Shown: one piece after another, positions 8,290 through 17,099 of the stretch
Position numbering within the stretch: position 1 is the stretch's first letter
How the letters are laid out: each line of letters starts with the position of its first letter
Source of the DNA: Mageeibacillus indolicus UPII9-5
GTDB taxonomy: Bacteria; Bacillota; Clostridia; Saccharofermentanales; Fastidiosipilaceae
Assembly (NCBI RefSeq): GCF_000025225.2
Contig: NC_013895.2
Location: 682,001 to 746,000 of the forward strand
DNA length: 64,000 nucleotides
Direction of reading: 5' to 3'
Program-made: the position numbers and the translations under genes
Notes under the pieces: model-generated
What the model was told of the DNA's origin: nothing
What the model saw: only the letters and a program-made list of their open reading frames with translations
Databases searched by the model: none

Positions 8290-8625
8290 ATGTTTGATAA
8301 GAAAAAATATCAAGAACTGGTTAATGAACGAGTTAATACTGATTGGGAATTTAAAATCGATGAAATATGCAAAGAGTTGTTATTCATGATTACAGATAAT
8401 GAAGTTGTATTTGATGAATTTATAGAATATATGAAATCCGAGATGACAGCAGAGGAATATGTGTATTTATCTGAAATATCTGATGAAATATCACAAAAAA
8501 AGCCTTCACACAAATTTGTGGAAGCGTATAAGTTTTTGGCAAAAAAATATCCAGCAGAAACAGAAGACTATCATATACAAAGTTTTATTGAAGTTGCAGA
8601 AGCTTGGGCAGAAGAAACCAACTAG
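8290..8625 (+). CDS. Small acidic protein, paralogue 2 (unknown; immunity-like)
   Basis: A 111-residue acidic protein, paralogue of the one at 7807 (MFDKKKYQELVNERVNTDW, EFIEYMKSEMTAEEY, YLSEISDEISQKKPS, KYPAETEDY). The start at 8290 is chosen because it aligns with the paralogue's Met and follows AAGGAAAGAAATAAA; the frame is open upstream to a TTG at 8251, but those codons belong to the decayed middle copy. Function unknown. Two full copies plus one wreck in 0.8 kb indicate repeated tandem duplication. Confidence 0.75.
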   Translation: MFDKKKYQELVNERVNTDWEFKIDEICKELLFMITDNEVVFDEFIEYMKSEMTAEEYVYLSEISDEISQKKPSHKFVEAYKFLAKKYPAETEDYHIQSFIEVAEAWAEETN

Positions 8626-9000
8626 ATATTGTATCGAAAATGTTATCGTGAAGTACTTTTGAAGTATTTTCTAAGAAAGAGAGATAAAAGGATAATCAAG
8701 AGATATAAAAACAATCAAGAAATATATCTGAAATGCCTTATTTTCAATGGGCAGTAAAATTTGTATGAAGAGTTTGAATAGTTCTTATCTGCGTATAATA
8801 GTGAGATAGCTCCGGAACTTTGAACGGGCTATCTCATTGTTACCACGTAACGTATTTGTACTCCTACAAAAATAATGATAGAATGAAAAAAGGGAATGAA
8901 GTTCTCCCTTGGGCAACCTGAACCGCTTTTTAAGCTGATGACTTCTGCGATAAATTATTGCGCAGAGAGCCTCGGCTTTTTTGCGCTAAAGGAGAATTTT
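8626..9000. other. Intergenic DNA with one hairpin; right edge of island 1
   Basis: No gene is supported. At 8802-8836 TGAGATAGC and GCTATCTCA form a 9-bp stem with a long loop and ATTGTT after it, probably a terminator. Base composition changes from A+T-rich to moderate between about 8,880 and 8,950, which I take as the island edge. A small AGCC-TC-GGCT hairpin with a T-run lies at ~8969-8982, just before the antiporter gene, and could be an attenuator. Confidence 0.45.
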
Positions 9001-10197
9001 ATGTTAACATCACTGGCTTTTATTTTTTTGATTGGCCTAGTCTTGGCGGCAATTTGCCGACAAATCAAGTTACCGCGCATCGTCGGCATACTACTTTCGG
9101 GGATTTTGCTTGGCCCATATGTACTTAATTTGCTTGACCCAGGCATCCTTGGCGTTTCCGCAGCCCTTCGACAAATGGCGTTAATTATTATTCTGCTCAA
9201 GGCGGGTCTTTCCCTTAACCCGGCTGATTTGAAAAAAGTCGGGCGCCCTGCTGTTATGATGTCTTTCGTCCCTGCAAGCTGCGAAATTCTAGCATTTTTT
9301 CTGCTTGCGCCGACACTTTTGGGCATAAACAGAACCGAGGCTCTTGTGATGGGGGCCGTACTCGGTGCGGTTTCGCCCGCAGTGGTTGTGCCGCACATGA
9401 TTCAGCTAATGGATGAAAAGTACGGCACGGATAAAAGCATTCCCCAACTCATCATGGCCGGAGCTTCTTGCGATGATATTTTTGTGATAGTGTTGTTTTC
9501 GACCTTCCTAGGAATGGCCGGCGGTGGAAAAGCAAATTTAGCAAATTTAGTTAACATTCCCGTTTCGGTCATACTTGGTATTCTTCTGGGGGCAGTCACC
9601 GGTTACATATTAGGCAAGCTATTTGAAACAGCCTATGAGTATAAGCATTGTATACGAAACAGCATTAAAATAATTATTATTTTGGGCACGGCATTTATGC
9701 TAATGGCGATCGAACAATGGTTGAAGGGAGTTTTGCCTGTTTCAGGTCTTCTGGCGGTAGTTAGCATGGCTTGCGTTCTAAAAATCAAAAGCTGTGATTG
9801 TGTGTCTGAACGTCTATCAGAAAAGTTTGGCAAAATTTGGCCGGCAGCGGAGCTTCTCCTGTTTGCGCTAGTTGGTGCGGCTGTGGACATCCGATATACT
9901 TTGAATGCCGGAATTATGGCCGTGCTGATGATTTTTATTGCCTTGATTTTTCGTTCCTTCGGCGTTGCCATTTGCTTGCTCGGCACACATTTGGTCTGGA
10001 AAGAGCGTGTATTCTGTATGCTCGCTTATCTCCCGAAAGCAACTGTCCAAGCTGCCATTGGTTCCGTCCCTTTGGCTATGGGGCTGCCTTGCGGACAAAT
10101 TGTGTTGTCAGTTGCTGTTCTTGCTATTTTGATCACAGCGCCGTTAGGAGCCCTGGGAATTGATGTTACGTACAAGCGCCTGCTGAATCGAGGTTAA
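9001..10197 (+). CDS. Cation/proton antiporter (CPA superfamily)
   Basis: A 398-residue polytopic membrane protein with about 11-12 hydrophobic spans. Family landmarks are IKLPRIVGILLSGILLGP at the first spans, the ALIIILLKAGLSL segment, GAVLGAVSPAVVVPHM and the ASCDDIFVIVLF region with the paired acidic residues seen in Na+/H+ and K+/H+ exchangers. No C-terminal RCK domain is present. ATG at 9001 is chosen over an upstream in-frame ATG at 8896 because AAAGGAG at 8988-8994 precedes it and the sequence starts directly with a membrane span. It is followed 100 bp later by guaA. The transported ion cannot be read from the sequence. Confidence 0.85.
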   Translation: MLTSLAFIFLIGLVLAAICRQIKLPRIVGILLSGILLGPYVLNLLDPGILGVSAALRQMALIIILLKAGLSLNPADLKKVGRPAVMMSFVPASCEILAFFLLAPTLLGINRTEALVMGAVLGAVSPAVVVPHMIQLMDEKYGTDKSIPQLIMAGASCDDIFVIVLFSTFLGMAGGGKANLANLVNIPVSVILGILLGAVTGYILGKLFETAYEYKHCIRNSIKIIIILGTAFMLMAIEQWLKGVLPVSGLLAVVSMACVLKIKSCDCVSERLSEKFGKIWPAAELLLFALVGAAVDIRYTLNAGIMAVLMIFIALIFRSFGVAICLLGTHLVWKERVFCMLAYLPKATVQAAIGSVPLAMGLPCGQIVLSVAVLAILITAPLGALGIDVTYKRLLNRG

Positions 10198-10297
10198 ATA
10201 ACAAATGACTCACGCGTTTTATTAAGTATTTTTCAGTGGATAAAGAAAATATTTTTGTTATAATGTTAGCGTTAAATCATTAAGAAACGAGAGAAAT

Positions 10298-11875
10298 ATG
10301 AGTAAACAGATTTTAAACTTGGATTTGAGCCATGCTGGACTGATAGACGAAAAAATAGCTGTGCTGGATTTCGGCGGACAGTATAAACAATTGATCGCAC
10401 GTCGCGTCAGAGAAGCCGGGGTTTACTGCGAAATTTTGCCGGCAGAGACCTCAGCCGCGACAATTGTTGCCGGAGGATATTGCGGTGTGATTTTAAGCGG
10501 GGGTCCGAACTCCGTCTATGATGAAGCCGGGATAAGCGCTGACATGGGTATCATTACTTTAGGCATACCGCTGCTGGGAATTTGCTATGGAGCTCAGTGG
10601 TTGGCTCATATTATGGGCGGCAAAGTGGTGGCGGCCGGCAAAGGTGAATACGGCAAACGTGAAGTTCAAGTTAAAGACAACGGCACGTTATTGGCTTCTG
10701 TCGCCTCGACGACACAAGTTTGGATGAGCCATCGTGACCAAATAATTTCCCTGCCGAACGGCTTCACTGTGTTGGCGGCCTCAGAAACTTGCCCGATTGC
10801 AGCTTATGCCGACGAAAAACGCAAAATTTATGGCATCCAGTTTCATCCTGAAGTCGAACATACCTTAGAAGGCAGAACAATGTTGGACAATTTTATTTAT
10901 AAAGTTTGCCGCGCGAAAGGCAGCTGGTCGATGAATGATTTTGCTGGTGCCATGGTTAAAAAATTGTGTGAGGCGATAGGATCGGCAAAAGTGATTTGTG
11001 CATTCAGTGGCGGAGTTGATTCAGCGGTTGCGGCCTTGCTTGTTCATAAAGCCATCGGTAACAATCTGACGTGCATTTTCGTTGATCATGGCTTGCTACG
11101 CTTGGGCGAGTCGGAGCAGGTTATGGAAGTTTTTGGGAAAAATTACAATATGAATATTCGGCGTATTGATGCCAAACAACAGTTTTTGACTGCTTTGCAA
11201 GGTGTTGCCGACCCGGAGAAAAAACGTAAAATTATTGGCGCCGAATTTATTAAAGTATTTGAAAGAATTGCTGACGAATATCACAATGTTGATTATTTGG
11301 TACAGGGAACGATTTATCCGGACGTTATCGAAAGTGGTACGGATAAGGCGGCCGTAATCAAAAGCCATCACAACGTCGGAGGCCTGCCGGATAAGATTAA
11401 TTTTAAAGCGATTATAGAGCCGTTGCGAAATCTTTTCAAAGACGAAGTACGAAAAGTCGGCATGACTTTGGGGATGCCGGAAGAATTGGCTTGGCGTCAA
11501 CCATTCCCCGGACCGGGCTTGGCGGTTCGTGTTTTGGGTGAAATTACCGAAGCCAAGTTGAATATTTTGCGCGCCGCCGACGCTATTTTCCGTGAGGAAA
11601 TTTTCAATTTCGGTCTGCACCGGCAAATTTCGCAGTACTTTGCCGTCCTCACACCACTTAAATCAGTGGGCGTCATGGGTGATGCACGGACTTATGACTA
11701 TATTGCAGCTTTACGCGCCATCATAACTAATGATTTCATGACAGGGGAGTGGGCAAAACTGCCATGGGAGTTGCTCGAAAAGGTGAGTTACCGTATCGTA
11801 AATGAGGTCAAAGGGATTAATCGGGTTGTGTATGATGTTACAGGCAAACCGCCAGCGACGATCGAATGGGAATAA
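10298..11875 (+). CDS. guaA: GMP synthase (glutamine-hydrolysing), full length
   Basis: A 525-residue full-length GuaA that converts XMP to GMP in purine synthesis. The class I amidotransferase domain has nucleophile Cys96 in GICYGAQW and the His183/Glu185 pair in FHPE. The ATP pyrophosphatase P-loop SGGVDS is at 237-242, and the dimerisation domain ends with PPATIEWE. The length is normal. ATG at 10298 follows AACGAGAG, a modest ribosome binding site. A TATAAT at 10259-10264 could be the -10 box, with no good -35. I see no purine riboswitch in the 100-bp leader. It is the second GMP synthase in the window; this one is complete and likely the main enzyme. Confidence 0.95.
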   Translation: MSKQILNLDLSHAGLIDEKIAVLDFGGQYKQLIARRVREAGVYCEILPAETSAATIVAGGYCGVILSGGPNSVYDEAGISADMGIITLGIPLLGICYGAQWLAHIMGGKVVAAGKGEYGKREVQVKDNGTLLASVASTTQVWMSHRDQIISLPNGFTVLAASETCPIAAYADEKRKIYGIQFHPEVEHTLEGRTMLDNFIYKVCRAKGSWSMNDFAGAMVKKLCEAIGSAKVICAFSGGVDSAVAALLVHKAIGNNLTCIFVDHGLLRLGESEQVMEVFGKNYNMNIRRIDAKQQFLTALQGVADPEKKRKIIGAEFIKVFERIADEYHNVDYLVQGTIYPDVIESGTDKAAVIKSHHNVGGLPDKINFKAIIEPLRNLFKDEVRKVGMTLGMPEELAWRQPFPGPGLAVRVLGEITEAKLNILRAADAIFREEIFNFGLHRQISQYFAVLTPLKSVGVMGDARTYDYIAALRAIITNDFMTGEWAKLPWELLEKVSYRIVNEVKGINRVVYDVTGKPPATIEWE

Positions 11876-11932
11876 CAGCAAAAAATCATAGAAATGGCTT
11901 AAAACTAGGCTTTTGAGTCTATTGAAACGAGC

Positions 11933-12037
11933 GACTGGGACAAAATTGGGTAAAGATTTCAAAAGTAATAAATTGAGTAATAGCTCCCAGTGGCTTTACA
12001 AGAAAATACAAAATACCGTAGCTTAGTTGTTACGGTC
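11933..12037. repeat. Diverged composite of repeats A and B (left edge of island 2)
   Basis: GACTGGGAC followed by AAAGATTTCAAAAG resembles the start of repeat A, and TAATAGCTCCCAGTGGCTTTACA (11978-12000) matches repeat B with few changes. It ends with an ACCGTA...TACGGTCTTTTTG hairpin. It is shorter than the 16.1-kb composite because the middle of repeat A is missing. It lies 57 bp after guaA and exactly where the sequence turns A+T-rich. Confidence 0.65.
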
Positions 12038-12043
12038 TTTTTG
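12014..12043 (+). terminator. Terminator in the diverged repeat B
   Basis: ACCGTAGC pairs with GTTACGGT (one mismatch) and is followed by CTTTTTG. It is well placed to end guaA transcription. Confidence 0.6.
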
Positions 12044-12414
12044 TTCTATAACTCATAAACTTGAAATTGTCTGTAAATTAAAGTGAAAAATCGTACCTAA
12101 CACCAATACTACATTTTCTACTATCATAATCCCTTTTTTAAAACTATGTTAGATGTACAAAACACGGTCATTATTATCAGAATAATATATTCAAGTGCCT
12201 TATCAAGCAATAGTGTTATATCAATTACTTAGACTGCTATTGTGATTGTTCATTTATAGTTTTTTAGCAATGTTTTTCATTCATCCCCAACTATTATTTC
12301 AAATTTTGAGCATAAAACGATTGAATTTATTTCTTATCCGTTAAATTGAATTATTAATAATACTTTATTTTAAGTTTGCATTCATTAGAAGCATATTTAT
12401 ATCTACTTTTGTAC
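12044..12414. other. A+T-rich DNA, no gene seen
   Basis: About 370 bp with frequent stops in all frames. I find no coding signal, tRNA or clear hairpin. It may be decayed island DNA. Confidence 0.5.
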
Positions 12415-12946
<532 letters not shown>

Positions 12947-13097
12947 GGGGTTTTACATTCATTATTACTGAAGAGGAAGAAGTAATTTGTTGGATACAAA
13001 AATAAACTTCTTTCAAAATTTAGCTCTTAAAAAATATAGTAAAAAATGCTATAATATATAAAATAACTTCATAAACCTATAATTAAGGAGTGAAAAT

Positions 13098-13307
13098 ATG
13101 AAAGTCAGTTATAATGGATTGTGGAAAGTTTTAATAGACAAAAATATGAATAAAAAAGCTTTGGCAAATGCTTGTGAATTATCTCCTGCAACTATATCCA
13201 AAATGGGCAGAGGAGAGTTTGTTAGCATGGATGTTTTATATCGTATTGGAACCAAATTAGGTATTGATTTTGGAGATATGGTTTCAATTATAGAGAAAAA
13301 GAAATAA
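13098..13307 (+). CDS. Small Cro/CI-type HTH regulator
   Basis: A 69-residue protein that is essentially one helix-turn-helix domain of the XRE (Cro/CI, YozG-like) family: LWKVLIDKNMNKKALANACELSPATISKMGRGEFVSMDVLYRIGTKL is the five-helix pattern (residues 8-54). ATG at 13098 follows AAGGAG with ideal spacing. Such small regulators are common on integrative elements. It precedes the ORF6N-type pseudogene by a few bases, which is also a phage or element context. Confidence 0.85.
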   Translation: MKVSYNGLWKVLIDKNMNKKALANACELSPATISKMGRGEFVSMDVLYRIGTKLGIDFGDMVSIIEKKK

Positions 13308-13323
13308 ACAAAACTTGAGGTGA

Positions 13324-13998
13324 CAAAATGGAAGCTCAAGTTCCAATAATAATTATGGTGGCAGAAGATATATGACATATGTATTTACAGAACAAGGTAT
13401 CGCCATGCTTTCTGCTGTTCTTAAAAGTGATGTAGCAGTCGAAGTCAGTATTAAAATTATGAATAGCTTTGTGGAGATGAGAAGATTTTTGATTTCCAAT
13501 CAATAGCTGATTTCAAGATTGGATAGGGTTGAGTTAAAGCAATTGGAAACAGATAAGAAGCTGGAAGAAGTATTTAATTATTTAGCTACCAATACTGAGG
13601 TTAAGCAAAATATTTTTTTCGATGGGCAAATTTATGACGCGTTTAGCTTTATTGTAGGACTTGTTAAAAAGGCTAATTAAGAAATAATTTTGATTGACAA
13701 CTATGTCGATGTCAACACCTTAAATATTCTTTGCAAGAAGAATAAGAGTGTAGATGTTGTAATTATGACAGCAGGAAAAGGAAATCTATCAACAAAAGAT
13801 ATAACGAAATTTAATGCTCAATATCCAAAGCTATCAGTTAAAACTACAACAGATTTTCACGATAGATTTTTAATCATAGATAAAGTAGAAGTTTATCATA
13901 TTGGAGCTTCTATCAAAGATGCTGGTAAAAAGAGCTTTGGAATTACAAAGATAGAAGATGAAGATTTAGTTAATAGTTTGGTAAATAAAGTGAGGTAG
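13324..13998 (+). pseudogene. ORF6N-domain protein with PLD-like tail, broken by two stops
   Basis: In a single frame the sequence reads NYGGRRYMTYVFTEQGIAML and then a long helical region, the hallmark of ORF6N/KilA-N type proteins of phages and mobile elements. The frame is interrupted by TAG at 13504 (after FLISNQ) and TAA at 13678 (after GLVKKAN); reading through each gives continuous homology-like sequence (LDRVELKQLETDKKLEEVF; EIILIDNYVDVNTLNIL). The C-terminal third (HDRFLIID, GASIKDAGKKSF) resembles the single phospholipase-D-like segment often found at the end of these proteins. The N-terminal half of the ORF6N domain is missing. The last ORF (13690-13998) is open but is only the tail. 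Confidence 0.8.
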
Positions 13999-14001
13999 AG
14001 T

Positions 14002-14091
14002 ATGGCGAATTTATATAATAAAAATTTTTCAAAAAAGAAGTATAATTGTTCTGATAATTTTAATGATATGATACGACTTGTTTTGAGATAA
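14002..14091 (+). CDS. Possible 29-residue peptide
   Basis: ATG at 14002 with AGGTAGAG just upstream opens a 29-codon frame (MANLYNKNFSKKKYNCSDNF...). The stop lies in a perfect hairpin, TTGTTTTG / CAAAACAA (14078-14100). It follows the ORF6N remnant by 3 bp. It could be real, a truncated gene start, or chance. Confidence 0.25.
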   Translation: MANLYNKNFSKKKYNCSDNFNDMIRLVLR

Positions 14092-14178
14092 GCAAAACAA
14101 TAGGATATAATAAGAGAAAATTAAGATCAAAGATGAGTGTAGTTGAGGTTAAATAATGTTAGAAAAGAGGTTGAATCG

Positions 14179-16113
14179 ATGGATTCACAGTATATTGGAG
14201 CAAAGTTTTATAGCAAATCGGATTTGAGCATTGGAAGGAACTTGGAAAAAGCTGAAAAAATAATTAATGTTTTTGATGAAACCAATACGGGATATACAAT
14301 AAACAATATTTTGGAAATGTATAATATTTGTTTATTATTTGATTCTAAGGTTATGTTGCAGTCATGGAGTGAAGAGTACTATAGGAAATTAACCTCAGTG
14401 GCAAATAGTTTCAGACCCATAATAGGAAGATTTTTTTCTGACATTGATTACTTATGTATTAAAACTTTTTATCCTGAAACTAGCATTCACTATAGGGATT
14501 CTTTTTGGGATGTGTTTGAGACATATAAAATTTATAAAAATATATCTCCTGAAGAATTTATAAGTTTGTTAGAAATATTTAATGTTCCACTTTATATAAT
14601 CTTAGAGCATAAGGACATAGTTCAATATTATAATAATGAAATTAGTGATTATATGAAGCAATCTAAGTCTAGTGCTGAGATTTTGATTTCGCATCATCTA
14701 GCAAGTAAAGAAAGAAACCATAAGATATACTATATTCCAAGTGCATTACAAACAAATCGGAGAATCAAAATAATAGAAAAGTATATTGATAGAGAAGATG
14801 CTAACCCGAATTATTTATTTCTACTTTCTAAATCTCGAGGGACAAAAGAGTTTCCTATTAGTGATAAAATTCGATTAAAGTCAAAAAGACAACATGAAAG
14901 AATTGTTGAAAAAAGCTTTGAATCTGGTACAGGATTTTCATTTGGAGCTATTGTGGGCTTTTCTAATAACAAAGAAGAGATTGATGTTTCTTATGAAGAT
15001 GAATTGAATCCCAAAATTATATATAGTCGTTTATGGTTAGAAGAAAATTTAGATAATCCAACACTACTAAATAATTTCATATATCTTTTTGAATATGTAG
15101 ATCGTTTTTTCAGATCAACTTTTCCATCAAATAAAAATCACATTGGAAGTCTTGAAAGATTAGTTGGCGTAAAAGGAAATAGAGAGTACGCGATTGGAGC
15201 ATCCTTTATGCTTAAAGAAATGATATCTAGTATGCAAATTAGAGCATATTATAATGAACTTCATAAATTAGACAAAAGATTGGAAAATATTTTCAAGTGG
15301 TTTTTTGAAGAATACCTGAATAAAGAGTTCAAAGCAGAAGGTTTTTCTTTATTAATACCAAGTTCGGAATCATCTTTTTTGGAAAAAATGAGAACAATGT
15401 GTTCCGAGTTGGATTCAATTTTAAGACAATTTATGTTTTTTGTTAATAATGGGGAGATAGATATGGAATTATTAGAAATATCAAGAAACTCACCATTAAT
15501 AGAAGATATTCCAAGTTTTTTTGTAAAAAAATATGGATACATAGTCGATACAGAATTATTAAATATTTCGTACTTATTGTTTTCGGATCAATCCGAACTA
15601 GCTTATGTTGAAAGCAAGAAAGATTATAATAATTTTGCAGATTTAATAAAGAATGAGGATATGTTATTTTCGGATTTCTTTGAGTATCAGGTTTTAAGCC
15701 TAAACTGGCTAAAAGATAAAAATATTATTCATGAAGATAAATATGGATATATACGTTTTAGAATGGAAATAGTGAGAATTTTAGAGGATTTTTATAATAA
15801 TGATGTGATATGCTTATCCTATTACAAAAATAGTGATTTATTAGACGAGTTAATCACTAATAAAAAAGTTATATTTGAATCTACACTTTTTTCCAAACCA
15901 GAGCAGGATTATTTAAACTATATTCTTAATGACAGGCAATTTGATAATGGACCTGCTATTAGAAATAAGTATTTACATGGTAATAATACTCAACGCATAG
16001 AAGAACATGAAAGTGATTATTATCAATTGTTAAAGATTTTTGCTTTAATGGTTATCAAAATTAATGAAGAGTTTTGCTTAAAAGATGATTTGACAAACGA
16101 TGATAATTTATAA
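14179..16113 (+). CDS. Large unknown protein with C-terminal HEPN-like R-x4-H motif (candidate defence protein)
   Basis: A 644-residue soluble, mostly helical, A+T-rich-coded protein. ATG at 14179 is chosen because AGAGG lies 8 bp upstream; the frame is open to a TTG at 14143. I recognise no N-terminal domain. Near the end, GPAIRNKYLHGNN carries an R-N-x3-H motif (Arg at about residue 595, His about 600) followed by a long helix, the pattern of HEPN nuclease domains and of the ends of DUF4209/ApeA-like proteins, where a similar RN-x-x-x-HG is common. It has no membrane spans and no signal peptide. It stands alone between element debris (ORF6N, MobC, HTH) and a repeat. A role in abortive infection is an inference from the motif and the place only. 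Confidence 0.65.
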   Translation: MDSQYIGAKFYSKSDLSIGRNLEKAEKIINVFDETNTGYTINNILEMYNICLLFDSKVMLQSWSEEYYRKLTSVANSFRPIIGRFFSDIDYLCIKTFYPETSIHYRDSFWDVFETYKIYKNISPEEFISLLEIFNVPLYIILEHKDIVQYYNNEISDYMKQSKSSAEILISHHLASKERNHKIYYIPSALQTNRRIKIIEKYIDREDANPNYLFLLSKSRGTKEFPISDKIRLKSKRQHERIVEKSFESGTGFSFGAIVGFSNNKEEIDVSYEDELNPKIIYSRLWLEENLDNPTLLNNFIYLFEYVDRFFRSTFPSNKNHIGSLERLVGVKGNREYAIGASFMLKEMISSMQIRAYYNELHKLDKRLENIFKWFFEEYLNKEFKAEGFSLLIPSSESSFLEKMRTMCSELDSILRQFMFFVNNGEIDMELLEISRNSPLIEDIPSFFVKKYGYIVDTELLNISYLLFSDQSELAYVESKKDYNNFADLIKNEDMLFSDFFEYQVLSLNWLKDKNIIHEDKYGYIRFRMEIVRILEDFYNNDVICLSYYKNSDLLDELITNKKVIFESTLFSKPEQDYLNYILNDRQFDNGPAIRNKYLHGNNTQRIEEHESDYYQLLKIFALMVIKINEEFCLKDDLTNDDNL

Positions 16114-16127
16114 ATTTATCTGGTACT

Positions 16128-16253
16128 GGGACTGGGACGGGACTAAAAATCTGAAAACGTCCTATAATTAGGTAGATTTAGTGATACTACAAAAAATAGA
16201 ATCCAGTATTTTGAATGGTTTGGGATATATTGGACGTTTGGAAAAGAAGAATG
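16128..16253. repeat. Intergenic repeat A, copy 2
   Basis: Same ~125-bp block as at 4387-4512 (opens GGGACTGGGACGGGACTAAA, ends near GACGTTTGGAAAAGAAGA). It begins 15 bp after the HEPN-motif gene and runs directly into repeat B, giving the complete composite of about 220 bp. Confidence 0.8.
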
Positions 16254-16350
16254 GGAATAATAGTTCCAAGTGGTTTACATTTGGACAAAAAAAGACCGTA
16301 GTTTTTAGACTGCGGTCTTTTGCGTAGATATTACGATGATTGATTTATTT
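16254..16350. repeat. Intergenic repeat B, copy 2
   Basis: GGAATAATAGTTCCAAGTGG, then TTTACATTTGGACAAAAAA, the GACCGTAG...CTGCGGTC hairpin and GATGATTGATTTATTT match 2057-2153 closely. The match ends at the start of the MobC remnant. Confidence 0.8.
16291..16321. terminator. Bidirectional terminator in repeat B, copy 2
   Basis: AAAGACCGTAGT pairs with ACTGCGGTCTTT (one G-T wobble) with A-runs before and T-runs after. Confidence 0.8.
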
Positions 16351-16353
16351 TGA

Positions 16354-16476
16354 CATCTCCAACGGCTACTTTCAAATGTAACAAATAATATAAACCAGAT
16401 TGCAAAAGCCACTAATACAAGTGGTGTCATTTACAAGAAAGATATTGATTACTTGAGAGAAGAAATAGAAAAATTA
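16354..16476 (+). pseudogene. MobC-like mobilisation protein, C-terminal fragment
   Basis: In the frame from 16354 the sequence reads HLQRLLSNVTNNINQIAKAT then NTSGVIYKKDIDYLREEIEKL. NNINQIAK followed by a short helix and LREEIEKL is the typical end of MobC/relaxosome accessory proteins of mobilisable plasmids and elements. A TGA at 16351 cuts the frame upstream, and the rest of the gene and any relaxase are absent. The open frame continues to 16686 but that part overlaps the opposite-strand peroxidase gene and is not MobC. Confidence 0.65.
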
Positions 16477-16553
16477 TCTACTTCATATTTTGAAATTTCT
16501 AAACCATCTTTTAAAAATTCGATAGGATCTTCTATCAGATTTAAGATTATCAA

Positions 16554-17099
16554 TCATAATAATGATTCAACTGCTTTTGCAACTTCATGCATGCTTTCAG
16601 TTGGTTCAAAACGAGAAACTACATTTCCATCACGATCTACTAAAAACTTTGTAAAATTCCATTTGATATCTGGATTATTTTTATAATCTTTATCAATCTT
16701 TTTTAACATTACTGACATCATCAATGCTTTTGGTCCTTTTCCAAATCCAGAAAATCCTTTTTGGCTTTTTAAATACTCAAATAATGGTAAAGCATCATCA
16801 CCATTTACATTGGATTTAGCCATTTGTGGGAACTTTGTACCATACTTTAGCGTGCAAAAATTAGTTATTTCTTCATCAGTTCCAGGTGTTTGACCTGCAA
16901 ATTGATTACAAGGGATATCTATTATTTCAAATCCTTGGTAATGATATTTTTCAAATATTTCTTCTAATTTTTTATATTGAGGAGTAAACCCGCAACCTGT
17001 TGCTGTGTTTACTATCAATAATACTTTTCCTTTGAATTGATTTAAAGAAATATCTTCACCCTTTTGGTTTTTAACGCTATAATTATAAATTTCTGTCAT
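16554..17099 (-). CDS. Glutathione peroxidase family thiol peroxidase
   Basis: A 181-residue GPx-family peroxidase that reduces peroxides, in bacteria usually with thioredoxin. The catalytic Cys36 (NTATGCGFTPQY), Gln in PCNQFAGQ (~66) and Trp147 with Asn (KWNFTKFL) form the expected tetrad; Cys replaces selenocysteine. ATG at 17099 follows AAGGAGGGTTAAT, a strong site. It is A+T-rich like island 2 and has no co-directional neighbour. Its 3' end faces the MobC remnant. From 17100 to 17480 I see no gene. Confidence 0.92.
   Translation of the reverse strand: MTEIYNYSVKNQKGEDISLNQFKGKVLLIVNTATGCGFTPQYKKLEEIFEKYHYQGFEIIDIPCNQFAGQTPGTDEEITNFCTLKYGTKFPQMAKSNVNGDDALPLFEYLKSQKGFSGFGKGPKALMMSVMLKKIDKDYKNNPDIKWNFTKFLVDRDGNVVSRFEPTESMHEVAKAVESLL

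Noticed and set aside
8251-8625. Longer start (TTG 8251) for the second small paralogue
   Set aside because: Those extra residues align with the C-terminal part of the decayed middle copy, while ATG 8290 aligns with the paralogue's own start and has a ribosome binding site.
10201-10297. Purine riboswitch before guaA
   Set aside because: The 97-bp gap is too short and has no conserved aptamer loops.
16453-16686. Open frame continuing from the MobC fragment
   Set aside because: After ~16476 it is the antisense of the glutathione peroxidase gene; only the first part resembles MobC.
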